64,000 nucleotides of DNA from JAFKFI01 sp963795435 (lineage in GTDB: Bacteria > Pseudomonadota > Alphaproteobacteria > Acetobacterales > Acetobacteraceae). Position 1 is the first letter of the stretch, and each line of letters opens with the position of its first letter. The notes beneath the pieces were generated by a model. The model searched no databases and was not told the origin of the DNA. It saw only the letters and a program-made list of their open reading frames with translations. Of this stretch, positions 36,651 through 45,552 are shown piece by piece. The position numbers were made by a program, and so were the translations under genes. The DNA is taken from positions 124,001 to 188,000 of the forward strand of contig CAWCHV010000007.1 of NCBI GenBank assembly GCA_963795435.1, given 5' to 3'.

Positions 36651-37979
36651 CTACGCCCAACCGGCCGCCGCGGCCGCGTAGCCGACGCGACGATGCGGCG
36701 GCACCGGATGGCGGCCGGCGACACGTTCCAGCAGCAGGGCCACATCCGGCGTCGATCCGGCCCTGACCGCCACGTCGAGAAACAGCTGCTCGAACACGTC
36801 CTGCTGCGCGTGGCTGCCGCCGAGACGATGCATCTCGCCGAGCACCGGACGCATGGCGGCGAGTGCTCGCGCGGGCTCGCCGCGCGCACGGGCAAGCACC
36901 GCCTCGCAGATCGGCGCGGCCAGGCGCCGCACCCCCTCGTCCGGCGCCTGGCGCGCGGCGCCCAGCAAGCGTGAAGCGGCATCCTCGCGCCCGGTCGCGG
37001 CCAGCGCCATCATCCAGTGCGGCAGGGTGAAGCCCGACAGCGTATCGCCGATCCGCGCCTCCGCCTTGTCGGCCAGCTCGACCCAGCGGTCGCCGACATC
37101 GACGCCGTGGCGCTCGAGCCGGAACAGCATGGAGGCCGCGTTCTGCATGTCGATATAGAGGTCGGGCACCGCCTGGGTGAGCGGCGAGCCGAGATCGCGG
37201 AACCGGCGGTCATAGAGGTCGAGAACCGCCCCGAACTCCCGCCGCTCCACGTGGAACATCGCCGCGTGCCACCAGAGATGGTGCATCAGATTGGTTGCGC
37301 CGTCCCAGTTCTCGGCGAGCGAGGCGATCCAGGCGATCCCCTCCGCCCGGCGCCCTTGCATCTCCATCACGTGCGCGACGCCATGCGCGGCCCAGAGATC
37401 GGACGGGTCGCGGGCGATCGCCTCCCGCCCCGCCGCCTCCGCCGGGAGATAGAGGCCGCACTCCTCGCTGGCGAAGCAGCGGCAGGCCAGCAGCGACACG
37501 TAGCCGGGCACCGCCTCGCTCCAATGCGGCGTGACCTGCTCCACTGAAGCCAGCATCGCCGCCGGCCGGCCGGCCCAGAAATTGAGGAAATGCGCCAGAC
37601 GAAAGGCGATCACGTCACGCGGATGCTCGAGCAGGATGTGGTCCCATACGGCGATGGCAAGGCAGACGTCCCCGGCGACCCAGTGCCGCAGGGCCGCGAC
37701 ATGCGCCCGCTCCCGCGCATTGGCGCCGCCCGTCAGCCGCTCCGCCGTGCCCAACGCCGCCTCGGCCGCGCCGCGCTTGCCGGCATCGAAGGAGAGCATG
37801 GCCAGATAGCCCTTCAGGCAGTGCGCCAGCGCGAACTCCGGGTCCGCCTCCAGCAGCCGGGCCATCCGTCCGGGGAGGTCGGCGCGGTAGGTAAGATAGC
37901 CGGTCACCGCGTCATCAAAGGCAGCGGCGGCCTGCTCCGACGCGACGCCGATCGCCAGTCCTTGAGCATCCTGCCGCAT
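36651..37979 (-). CDS. Tetratricopeptide repeat protein 38-like
   Basis: A 442-residue helical-repeat protein related to TTC38: the conserved opening AFDDAVTGYLTYRADLPGRMARLLEADPEFALAHCLKGYLAML (in part), TAERLTGGANARERAHVAALRHWVAGD, FRLAHFLNFWAGRPAAMLASV, ATNLMHHLWWHAAMFHVERREF. No signal peptide. Function unknown in bacteria. It is upstream of and 9 bases from the histidine kinase gene, so the two are probably co-transcribed. Confidence 0.88.
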   Translation of the reverse strand: MRQDAQGLAIGVASEQAAAAFDDAVTGYLTYRADLPGRMARLLEADPEFALAHCLKGYLAMLSFDAGKRGAAEAALGTAERLTGGANARERAHVAALRHWVAGDVCLAIAVWDHILLEHPRDVIAFRLAHFLNFWAGRPAAMLASVEQVTPHWSEAVPGYVSLLACRCFASEECGLYLPAEAAGREAIARDPSDLWAAHGVAHVMEMQGRRAEGIAWIASLAENWDGATNLMHHLWWHAAMFHVERREFGAVLDLYDRRFRDLGSPLTQAVPDLYIDMQNAASMLFRLERHGVDVGDRWVELADKAEARIGDTLSGFTLPHWMMALAATGREDAASRLLGAARQAPDEGVRRLAAPICEAVLARARGEPARALAAMRPVLGEMHRLGGSHAQQDVFEQLFLDVAVRAGSTPDVALLLERVAGRHPVPPHRRVGYAAAAAGWA

Positions 37980-38083
37980 GTCGATCCCTCCTGCCGTCCG
38001 GGCCTCATACTGCCGGTCCGCGTCGCGGGATGCATGTACTAACCGGCCTGCCAGGAGGTTAATCGACCTCGGCCGGGAAAGCG

Positions 38084-38461
38084 TTACTCGGGCTGCAGCG
38101 TCACCTCAGCGGTCCCTTGGCGAATGATGCCGAGGAGCTTGGCCGCCCGCTGCGACAGGTCGATAACCCGGCGCGCCGAGCCCATGCGATCGGTGATCGT
38201 CACCACCACCTCCCGCCCAGTTTCCTCCACCAGCACCCGCACACGGGTGCCGAAGGGAAGCCAAGGATGAGCAGCGGTGAGCGCGCCATTGTCGAAACGT
38301 TCGCCGCTCGCCGTGCGCCTGCCCTGCCAGAACTTGCCATAGAACGAGGCCCGACCGGACTCGCTCCAATCCTGCCCCAGCGCGGCCTCCTCGGCGTGGG
38401 CCGCGGGGATCGCCACCAGGGCGATGAACGCCGCCAGCAGCCCTGAACGGACGCCCCTCAT
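38084..38461 (-). CDS. RlpA-like double-psi beta-barrel lytic transglycosylase family protein
   Basis: A 125-residue secreted protein. Signal peptide LLAAFIALVAIPAAHA; the double-psi barrel is ESGRASFYGKFWQGRRTASGERFDNGALTAAHP (in part), LPFGTRVRVLVEETGREVVV and TDRMGSARRVIDLSQRAAKLLGI, which fit RlpA. It lacks the C-terminal SPOR domain of full RlpA, so it is a short version. Acts in the periplasm on peptidoglycan. Catalytic Asp region is present (ITDRMG). Confidence 0.85.
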   Translation of the reverse strand: MRGVRSGLLAAFIALVAIPAAHAEEAALGQDWSESGRASFYGKFWQGRRTASGERFDNGALTAAHPWLPFGTRVRVLVEETGREVVVTITDRMGSARRVIDLSQRAAKLLGIIRQGTAEVTLQPE

Positions 38462-38817
38462 GCCTGGCGGCCGGTGACAAACGAGACGTCGGAAATGTCT
38501 CGCATAGTCACCGAACCGCCAAGGCCAATATCGCCGACCGGTCTTATGGGCGGGACAATCGAACCACAGTATTCCTGTTCGATTGGACCCGGAACGTTCC
38601 GGATTGCCGCACCAAAGTCCCGGGAAAATGTCGAGAAGCGACGATTTTCGTCGGGACGGGTCGCTTTGATCCTGTCCATGCCATCCATGATGCTCACGCT
38701 GGACCATGATGGCAACTCAAAAGCGACTCGCGCCATGACGGCGAAAGATCATTCCGCGTCGGGGGTTCCGCCTGCCCCGGTTTCCTGTCACGGTTGGGAC
38801 CGCCGAGGGGAAACGGG
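38462..38817. other. 356-base gap with a weak candidate small ORF
   Basis: This gap lies between rlpA (-) and the AmpH-like gene (+). Base use is less GC-rich than in neighbours. A 92-codon minus-strand frame (38736 to 38458) overlaps the rlpA start by ATGA, as a real upstream gene would. Its product (MARVAFELPSW ... LGGSVTMRDISDVSFVTG) resembles nothing I know firmly; the ISDVSFVTG tail is faintly PilZ-like. Most of the gap may instead be a divergent promoter region. Confidence 0.3.
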
Positions 38818-39942
38818 ATGCGGACTACCTGGGCGTGCGTTTTCAGCGCCTTGACCTGGCTCCTCGCGGCTGCTCCGAGCCATGCCGAGAGCCGCCTGCT
38901 GAGTGAGGCGATCGGCCTCACTGGCCCAGCCATGTGGCTCGCTTCCGGCGCGCCCGGGCTCGTGCTCGGGGTCGTCCGAGGGCCGGACAGCATCGTCGCG
39001 GGCTACGGCGAGACCGCGAAGGACAACGGCCAGGAGCCGGACGGCAAGAGCCTGATCCGGCTCGGCTCGGTGACTAAGGTATTCACGACCGAGGTGCTGG
39101 CGGACCTGGCGGCGGAAGGCAAGTCGCAGCTCACCGATCCCCTTCAGGCCTACGCACCGGCAGGCATCACGGTCCCCGGCGGTGGCGACCGGCCGATTAC
39201 GCTGCTCGACCTTGCCACCCATTCCGCCGGACTGCCGCGCGAGATGGGCTTCGCCCCGCAGGGAACGCCGCCCTTCACCTGGCCGACTGCCGCCGACCGC
39301 TGGAAATGGCTGGCCGGCCAAACCCTCGCCTGGCCACCCGGAGCGGTGGCCGCCTATTCCAATATAGGCTTCGACCTGCTAGCCGACGCCCTCGCCACCG
39401 CGTCCGCCAAAAGCTATGCCGCGTTACTGAAGGAGCGCGTGACCGATCCGCTCGGCATGGCGGATACCGGCCTCGACCCGACGCCACCGCAATGTGCCCG
39501 GCTGATGATCGGCAGCGGCATCGGCGGCCCCGGTCCCTGCGTCGACACCGAGGCGACCGGGGGCAGCGGCGGGCTCTACAGCACCGGCGATGACATGCTG
39601 CTCTGGCTGCGCCACCAGATGAGCGACCCGCGCGCCTGGCGGATGCGCACGCTGGCCCACGCGGTGTACCTGCCCCGCCAATCCCTCCAGGCGGCGATCG
39701 GCTTCGACGAGGCCGGCCCGACGAGCGGCATCGCCCTCGGCTGGATCGCCGTCGCCGCACATGACCGGATGCCGATGATCTTGCAGAAAAGCGGCGGCGG
39801 CGGCGGTTTCATGAGCTACGTCGCGTTCGCCCCCGGCCGCGACGTCGGCGTGTTCGTCACGGTGAGCCGGCTTGATTTCGGGATGTATGCCGGGTTGGTC
39901 GCCGCGGCCAACGGGATCATCGCGGATCTGACGCCGCGGTAG
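38818..39942 (+). CDS. Serine beta-lactamase/AmpH-like penicillin-binding hydrolase
   Basis: A 374-residue periplasmic enzyme with signal peptide MRTTWACVFSALTWLLAAAPSHA. Active-site motifs: S84-V-T-K87 (S-x-x-K), Y180-S-N182 (Y-x-N), and a late SGGGGGFMSYVAF region in place of K-T-G. The pattern and length are like AmpH, a carboxypeptidase/endopeptidase in peptidoglycan recycling. GAGGGGAAACGGG precedes the ATG. Class C beta-lactamase activity cannot be excluded but is less likely. Confidence 0.87.
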   Translation: MRTTWACVFSALTWLLAAAPSHAESRLLSEAIGLTGPAMWLASGAPGLVLGVVRGPDSIVAGYGETAKDNGQEPDGKSLIRLGSVTKVFTTEVLADLAAEGKSQLTDPLQAYAPAGITVPGGGDRPITLLDLATHSAGLPREMGFAPQGTPPFTWPTAADRWKWLAGQTLAWPPGAVAAYSNIGFDLLADALATASAKSYAALLKERVTDPLGMADTGLDPTPPQCARLMIGSGIGGPGPCVDTEATGGSGGLYSTGDDMLLWLRHQMSDPRAWRMRTLAHAVYLPRQSLQAAIGFDEAGPTSGIALGWIAVAAHDRMPMILQKSGGGGGFMSYVAFAPGRDVGVFVTVSRLDFGMYAGLVAAANGIIADLTPR

Positions 39943-40147
39943 GCTATGCCAATTTTCGCCAGCCTTGCTTTGCGGAATCCCTCGATGAGGTGCTCACGGC
40001 CCTCGGGCGGAGCTCGCGGATTTCGTTCAGCGGCAGCGCGCTATGGCTGCACTTTATCGCGCGGGCGCGCTACTGCGCGGGCGAGTACCGACGAGGCAAT
40101 CATCGTCGCCCGGCAGCTCGGCTACTGGGACTTGAACGACGAGACCC

Positions 40148-40300
40148 GGCCGCGTCATGCGGAATGCGTATCTCGTGCAGGTAAAGACGCCCGCGGAGTT
40201 GAAGGGATCGTGGGATCTCTGCAAGATCCTCGCCACGATCCCGCCCGACGAGCCGATCCCCCCGCCGGATCAGGGCGGCTGTCCGTGGGTCAAGGGCTAA
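40148..40300 (+). pseudogene. Remnant of an ABC-transporter amino-acid receptor (C-terminal tail)
   Basis: The frame reads GRVMRNAYLVQVKTPAELKG, then WDLCKILATIPPDEPI, ending in GGCPWVKG and a stop. This is the tail of family 5 (branched-chain amino acid/urea type) periplasmic receptors, which ends in a YLVQVK-x-P-x-E-x-KGPWD...ATIP...GCPLVK pattern. No start, signal peptide or body of a receptor exists upstream (39943-40147 shows none), so this is a fragment of a deleted gene. Its TAA abuts the palindromic repeat. Confidence 0.75.
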
Positions 40301-40382
40301 CCCCTCACCCAACCCTCTCCCACAAGGGGAGAGGGCCTTCTTCTCCCTCTCCCGCGCTTGCGCGAGAGGGCCGGGGTGAGGG
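40301..40382. repeat. Palindromic intergenic repeat
   Basis: Outer arms CCCTCACCC and GGGTGAGGG enclose two inner hairpins: CCCTCTCCC-ACAA-GGGGAGAGGG, and a second built on CCCTCTC and GAGAGGG around a GCGC-TT-GCGC centre. This kind of CCCTCTCC/GGAGAGGG palindrome is scattered in GC-rich alphaproteobacterial genomes. It lies just after a decayed gene and 5 bases from the end of the D-aminoacylase gene, where it could also end transcription. Confidence 0.75.
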
Positions 40383-40387
40383 CTCTA

Positions 40388-42103
40388 CTACGCCCCTGCC
40401 CGCACCAACCGACCCGGCAGCGCCCCGGTGTGCTCGCCGTTCTCGAACACCGGAACCCCCGCCACGTAGGTCGCCTTATACCCATCCACCCGCTGCACCA
40501 GCCGCCGCCCGCCCGCCGGCAGGTCGTAGCGCACCTCGGGGATGTGCAGCCGCAGCTTCTCCAAGTCGATCACGTTGACATCGGCGCGCAGCCCCGGCGA
40601 CAGCGTGCCGCGATCGTTGAAGCCGAAGAACCCCGCCGTCTCGCTGGTCTGCCGCTTGACCAGCAGCTCGATCGGCAGCCGCGGCCCGCGCGCGCGGTCG
40701 CGTCCCCAATGCGCCAGCATCCAGCTCGGCACGCTGGCATCGACGATCGACGAGCAATGCGCGCCGCCGTCGCTGAGCCCGAGGATCGTCGCCGGATCGG
40801 TAAGCATCTCGCGGATGACGTCGTGATTGTCCTCGTTGTAGCCGACTACCGGGAAGAACAGGAACCGGTCTACGCCGCCGGATAGATAGTCGTAGGCCAC
40901 TTCGTCGGGCGTGCGGCCCTCGCGCTGGGCCATCGCCGCGATGCTGCTCGACGCCGGCGGCTCGTAATCCGGCGGATCGCTCATCACGAACATCCGATCC
41001 CACCGCGTGACAATGTGCTGGCGAAACTGCGAGAGCAGGCCGACCAGCTTGGCCGATGGCACCTCGCTTAGAATCGTGCGCCGCACCTCGGGGTCTTGCA
41101 GCCGCGCGATGCGCTCGGGCGGCGGCAGGCGCAGCATCGCTTGGTAGCTCGGGCGGATCGAGAACGGATTGAGCGCCGTGTCGATGCCGAGCAGCACGCC
41201 CACCGGCCGGCCCGCGACCTGCGCCGTGACCATCGCACCCTGCGCGCGCGCCGCGCGCACGCCATCCATTAGCCGCCGCCAGCGCCGCGGGTCGGTCGGG
41301 CGGTCGGTCAGCAGGAACCACACCGGCCGTTTGGTTTCCTTCGCCAGCCTCGTCATCCAATCAAGCTCGACCGCCTCGTCGTCGAAATCGCTGTTGATCC
41401 CGAAGGCGCCATAATCCACGGCCTTGAATGCCGCGCCGATGCCGAGCAGCTCATCGACTTCGGAGTAGCGGCCCGGCACGTATTGTCCGTCCGGCGTCTT
41501 GTGCGAGTTGGTGCGCGAGGTGGTGAAGCCGAACGCGCCGGCGCGCAGGGCGTCCTCGGTGAGCCGCCGCATCGTCGCGATGTCGTCGCCGGTGGCCGGC
41601 TCGCGACGGATCGCGCGCTCACCCATCACGTAGACGCGCAGCGGATGATGCGGGATCTGCGCGCCGATATCGATGGCGCGCGGCGTGCGCTCCAGCGCGT
41701 CGAGATACTGTGGGAAGCTCTCCCAGTCCCACTTCAATCCCTCGAACAGCGCGACGCCGGGGATTTCCTCGACACCCTCCATCAGCGCCACGAGCGCCTC
41801 ATGGTGCTCGCGCCTCACCGGCGCGAAGCCGACGCCGCAATTGCCGAACAGCAAGGTGGTGACACCGTGCCACGAGGAGGGAGCGAGCAACGGGTCCCAC
41901 GTCGCCTGTCCGTCGTAATGCGTGTGCGCGTCCACCCAGCCCGGCGTCACCAGCATCCCGCTTGCGTCCACGTCGCGCTTCGCCGGCCCGAGCTTGCCGC
42001 CGACCGCCGCGATGCGGTCGCCCTCGATCGCAACGTCGCCGGTGAAGCCCGTCTTGCCGCTGCCGTCCACGATGGTTCCGCCGCGAATGACCGTGTCGTG
42101 CAT
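40388..42103 (-). CDS. N-acyl-D-amino-acid deacylase (D-aminoacylase family)
   Basis: A 571-residue metal-dependent amidohydrolase: VTPGWVDAHTHYDGQATWDP (H-x-H metal site), GNCGVGFAP (the Cys ligand), and the late LGLSDGGAHCSS. These are hallmarks of D-aminoacylase/N-acyl-D-amino acid deacylase. It probably removes an acyl group from N-acylated D-amino acids or related compounds in the cytoplasm. The start MHDTVIRGG has GGAGGAG just ahead. Substrate unknown. Confidence 0.92.
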   Translation of the reverse strand: MHDTVIRGGTIVDGSGKTGFTGDVAIEGDRIAAVGGKLGPAKRDVDASGMLVTPGWVDAHTHYDGQATWDPLLAPSSWHGVTTLLFGNCGVGFAPVRREHHEALVALMEGVEEIPGVALFEGLKWDWESFPQYLDALERTPRAIDIGAQIPHHPLRVYVMGERAIRREPATGDDIATMRRLTEDALRAGAFGFTTSRTNSHKTPDGQYVPGRYSEVDELLGIGAAFKAVDYGAFGINSDFDDEAVELDWMTRLAKETKRPVWFLLTDRPTDPRRWRRLMDGVRAARAQGAMVTAQVAGRPVGVLLGIDTALNPFSIRPSYQAMLRLPPPERIARLQDPEVRRTILSEVPSAKLVGLLSQFRQHIVTRWDRMFVMSDPPDYEPPASSSIAAMAQREGRTPDEVAYDYLSGGVDRFLFFPVVGYNEDNHDVIREMLTDPATILGLSDGGAHCSSIVDASVPSWMLAHWGRDRARGPRLPIELLVKRQTSETAGFFGFNDRGTLSPGLRADVNVIDLEKLRLHIPEVRYDLPAGGRRLVQRVDGYKATYVAGVPVFENGEHTGALPGRLVRAGA

Positions 42104-42269
42104 GAGCTCCTCCATCAATCCGCTTGAAAGATCGGACAGTTGCGCAAGCGCATTCGGGTCATTGGAGGTCAAACCCCCCAGGGGGTCAAGCGAGCGTCGC
42201 CGACATTCCCGATCCGACCGGTGACTGCTAGGCTCGTCTATCGCGGCCCCGAAGCAACAGGCACGGATC

Positions 42270-43541
42270 ATGCGCATCGAGATCATCTGCACCGGCGACG
42301 AGGTGCTCACAGGCAAGATCGTCAACACCAATTTCGGCTACATGAGCCAGAAGCTCGAGGATGTCGGGCTCGACGTGTACTGGGGAACCACGGTCGGCGA
42401 CGACCGCCAGAGCCTGCTTACGGCATTCCGCCTCGCGGCCGAGCGCGCCGACGCGGTGATCGTCAACGGCGGGCTCGGCCCCACCGTGGACGATCTCTCG
42501 CAGGAGATCGCCGCACAGGCGGCCGGCGTCGATCTCGTGCTCAACGAGGACTGGCTGGTGCGGATGGAAAGCTTCTTCACCCGCCGCAACCGCACCATGT
42601 CGCCCAACAACCGCAAGCAGGCGATGCTGCCTGAAGGGGCGGAGGTTCTCGACAACCCGATCGGCACCGCCTGCGGCTTCGCGATGGACATTGGCGGCGT
42701 GCGCTTTTTCTTCACCCCTGGCGTGCCGCGCGAGTTGCGCCGGATGTTGGAGGAGCAGATCATCCCCCGCCTGCTCGCCCGCGGCGGTTCGCCGACCGCG
42801 ATCCAGCTCAAGCGCTATCACACCTACGGCCTCGGCGAATCCAACGTCGACGAGCTGCTCACCGGCGTCGAGGCGCTGGTGCCGGACGGCAGTGCCAAGC
42901 TCGGCTTCCGCGCGCATTATCCGCAGATCGAGACCAAGCTCACGATACGCGGTACCGACGCGGACGACATCCGGCGCAAGCTGGCGCCGATCGACGCCGA
43001 GATACGCAAGCGCCTCGGCAACTTCATCATCGCCGAGGACGACGAGACGCTGGAGAGCGTGGTGCTCGCCAAGCTCGCCGAGCACGGCAATTCGCTGGCG
43101 CTGGTCGAGACCTACACCAGCGGAGAGATCGCCGCGCGGCTCGCGCATCTTCCGGGTGCCGAGCGCGTGTTCCGGTGCGGTATCGTCACGCGCGATCTCT
43201 CGCAGATCAACGTCACACTCGGAATGCGCGACGTGTCGCTGGCGGGCGGCCTCGACGAACTGAAGACCGAGGCCGTGGCGCGAGCGGCGTTGCGCCAGAC
43301 CGACGCCACCCACGCGCTCGCCGTGCTCATCGAGCTCGATGACGGCGCGGATCGGATGGATCTCGGCGGCACAATCTGGATCGCGATCGCGACGGCGAAC
43401 GATGTTGCGATCCGCCGCTCGCGCATTCTCGGCGGCCGCGAGTGGATCCGACTCGGCGCGGTGGAGCTAGGGCTCGATTGCCTGCGCCGCTACCTCAACG
43501 GATTGCCGGTTCACGAGCGGTCCGTCTTCGAGCGGACTTGA
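42270..43541 (+). CDS. cinA: CinA family protein, degenerate deamidase domain
   Basis: A 423-residue protein. The N-terminal MoCF-like (COG1058) domain has ICTGDEVLTGKIVNTNFGY, GGLGPTVDDLSQE and LDNPIGTACGF, as expected. The C-terminal PncC-type domain normally has ES-C-T-GG around its catalytic serine; here the matching stretch is VETYTSGEIAARLAHLPG, with T at the serine position and S-G for G-G. NMN deamidase activity is therefore doubtful. Proper start with ATG after the 167-base gap. Cytoplasmic; alone in its transcript. Confidence 0.85.
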   Translation: MRIEIICTGDEVLTGKIVNTNFGYMSQKLEDVGLDVYWGTTVGDDRQSLLTAFRLAAERADAVIVNGGLGPTVDDLSQEIAAQAAGVDLVLNEDWLVRMESFFTRRNRTMSPNNRKQAMLPEGAEVLDNPIGTACGFAMDIGGVRFFFTPGVPRELRRMLEEQIIPRLLARGGSPTAIQLKRYHTYGLGESNVDELLTGVEALVPDGSAKLGFRAHYPQIETKLTIRGTDADDIRRKLAPIDAEIRKRLGNFIIAEDDETLESVVLAKLAEHGNSLALVETYTSGEIAARLAHLPGAERVFRCGIVTRDLSQINVTLGMRDVSLAGGLDELKTEAVARAALRQTDATHALAVLIELDDGADRMDLGGTIWIAIATANDVAIRRSRILGGREWIRLGAVELGLDCLRRYLNGLPVHERSVFERT

Positions 43542-43547
43542 ACGCGC

Positions 43548-44315
43548 TCAGTGGCGCACACCCACCGGGAACTGCATACAGAGTGTCTCGGCGCCCTCGC
43601 CGCCGGCCCACGCGATCAGCGCGCCCGCATCAGGGGCGACGAAAACGCAGGAATGCACCGGCATCGGAGCGGAACCGCCCGCCCCCAGCCGGCCCGCGAG
43701 CACCAGCCAGAACTGCCCGCCGCCCTCGCCCGGATCGGGGCCGCGCACCGACGCTCCCGGCGGCATCTGATAGCGCCAGGCGCCCATGCCGTCCGCCGTC
43801 CGCGCCACGACTGGAGCGCACTCGGCTTGCGCGATCCGGCGCAGCTCCGCCTCGCTCAACGCCGGCTGTGGCGTGGCGGTCGCCTCCCGATGCTGGTGCC
43901 GGGCGCGCGCGGCGCGCAGCTCGTCGCGATAGGCCGGCATGTAGCGCGCGCCGGGGTCCCAGGCGCTGCGCAAGGTGAACCACTGGATGCCCTTGCCGGA
44001 CGCGCGGATCGGACCGTAGGCGGAGTACGGGTCCGTGTAGTGAACGGTGACGGCGGCGGCGGCGTGCGTGCCGAAGCTGCCACTGCCACCCACGACCACC
44101 TGGAATTGTTCGGCGTGATGGAAGTGCGGCCGCACCACCGCGCCGGCCTCCTTCTCCACCAGGAAAGCCACAGGGTACAGCGCGCCCGGCTCGGGCAGCG
44201 GATCGGTCTCCTTGCGGGTGAAGCGGTTGGAGCCGAGGAACAATGTGTTCCACCCTTCGTTGGCGCGCCGCCGATTGGTCCGGAGCGCGATCTCGCTATC
44301 CGCAGTCAGGATCAT
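43548..44315 (-). CDS. Cupin domain protein, possibly two-domain
   Basis: A 255-residue protein. The first cupin motif is RPHFHHAEQFQVVVGGSGSFG (His-x-His, Glu, then G pairs). A second, less conserved half follows after residue ~150 (GGQFWLVLAGRLGAGG, HSCVFVAPDAGAL). It may bind a metal as a dioxygenase-like or regulatory cupin. It converges on cinA with 6 bases between stops. I do not know the substrate. Confidence 0.75.
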   Translation of the reverse strand: MILTADSEIALRTNRRRANEGWNTLFLGSNRFTRKETDPLPEPGALYPVAFLVEKEAGAVVRPHFHHAEQFQVVVGGSGSFGTHAAAAVTVHYTDPYSAYGPIRASGKGIQWFTLRSAWDPGARYMPAYRDELRAARARHQHREATATPQPALSEAELRRIAQAECAPVVARTADGMGAWRYQMPPGASVRGPDPGEGGGQFWLVLAGRLGAGGSAPMPVHSCVFVAPDAGALIAWAGGEGAETLCMQFPVGVRH

Positions 44316-44398
44316 GACGGTCTCCGTGCCACTCCGCCGCGTACTTTCCGGGTGGCGCCGTACCTTGTCAAACCGGCATCGAGCAGCAGGAGAGCGCG

Positions 44399-45496
44399 AT
44401 GCGCGTGATCGTCATTGGCGCGGGCGTGGTCGGCGCGTCGGTCGCGTACCGGCTCGCGCAAGGTGGGGCGGCGGTGAGCGTGCTGGAGCGCGACCGCGTC
44501 GGCGGCGGTACCTCGGGCAGCAGCTTCGCCTGGACCAACGCGAACAACAAGACGCCGCGCGCCTATCACGACCTCAACGTCGCCGGGATGCGAGCGCACG
44601 CCGCACTAGGGGACGAGTTCGGCGCGACACCTTGGTGGCACGGCGGCGGCAGCATCGAGTGGGAGGACGCGGCAGGTCAGGCCGCTCAGCGGGAGAAGAT
44701 CGAACGGCTGCGCGCCTGGGGCTACCCTGCCGAGTGGATCACGCCGCGTGACCTCGCGACGCTGGAGCCCGACCTCGACCGGCGAGCGGCGGGCGACGCG
44801 CCCATCGCGTATTTTCCCGACGAGGGCTGGCTCGATCCGGTGTCGTACGCGCACGCCATGCTCACGGCGGCACGGCGGCACGGTGCGCGTCTCACCTGCG
44901 GTCTCGGGGTGACCGAGCTGGTGTCGCGCGCCGGCCGCGTCACAGGCATCAGGACCGGTGACGGCGCGCTGCACGAGACGGACATGGTGGTGAACTGCGC
45001 CGGTCGCTGGGCGGACCGGCTCGGCCCGGACGATCGGCGTCTGCCGCTCGCGCCGACGGTCGGTTTCCTGGTGTTCACGCCGCCGGTCGCGAGCAGCCTG
45101 AGCCGCGTCGTCCGCAACCCGGTCTGCCACATGCGCCCCGACGGCGCGGGCCGGCTGTTGCTGCACCGGGATGAAACCGACACTCTCCTCACCGAGCCGC
45201 GCGATCCCGGCCCCGGCAGTCCCGAGGCCCGCGATCTCGTCGCGCGCGCGACGCGGCTGCTGCCCGGCATCGGCCCGGTGGCACCCGAGGCCACGCGCAT
45301 CGCCATCCGGCCGATCCCACGCGACGGACTATCCGCGATCGGCCGGATGCCCGGCACCGAGGGCTGCTACGTCGCCGTCACCCATAGCGGCGTCACGCTG
45401 TCGCCGTTCCTCGGGATCGCCGTGGCCGATGAAATCCTGAGCGGCCACGACCGGCCGGAGCTGTCGCCGTTCCGCCCGGCTCGCCTGTTCAACTAG
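44399..45496 (+). CDS. FAD-dependent amino-acid oxidase-like protein (DadA/DAO family)
   Basis: A 365-residue flavoprotein: Rossmann start RVIVIGAGVVGASVAYRLAQGG, then LERDRVGGGTSGSSFAWTNAN, and the late GCYVAVTHSGVTLSPFLG typical of DAO-family oxidoreductases. Likely acts on a glycine- or D-amino-acid-like amine, cytoplasmic or membrane-associated. It is divergent from the cupin gene. Substrate unknown. Confidence 0.87.
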   Translation: MRVIVIGAGVVGASVAYRLAQGGAAVSVLERDRVGGGTSGSSFAWTNANNKTPRAYHDLNVAGMRAHAALGDEFGATPWWHGGGSIEWEDAAGQAAQREKIERLRAWGYPAEWITPRDLATLEPDLDRRAAGDAPIAYFPDEGWLDPVSYAHAMLTAARRHGARLTCGLGVTELVSRAGRVTGIRTGDGALHETDMVVNCAGRWADRLGPDDRRLPLAPTVGFLVFTPPVASSLSRVVRNPVCHMRPDGAGRLLLHRDETDTLLTEPRDPGPGSPEARDLVARATRLLPGIGPVAPEATRIAIRPIPRDGLSAIGRMPGTEGCYVAVTHSGVTLSPFLGIAVADEILSGHDRPELSPFRPARLFN

Positions 45497-45552
45497 GTTC
45501 GTTTCATGTGGAGCTACTTTCGTGACCGCAAGCGCGAAAGTTCGTGAGGGGG

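Noticed and set aside
39943..40147. Possible small genes in the stretch before the receptor remnant
   Set aside because: Short frames with no start signal or similarity; looks like decayed sequence.
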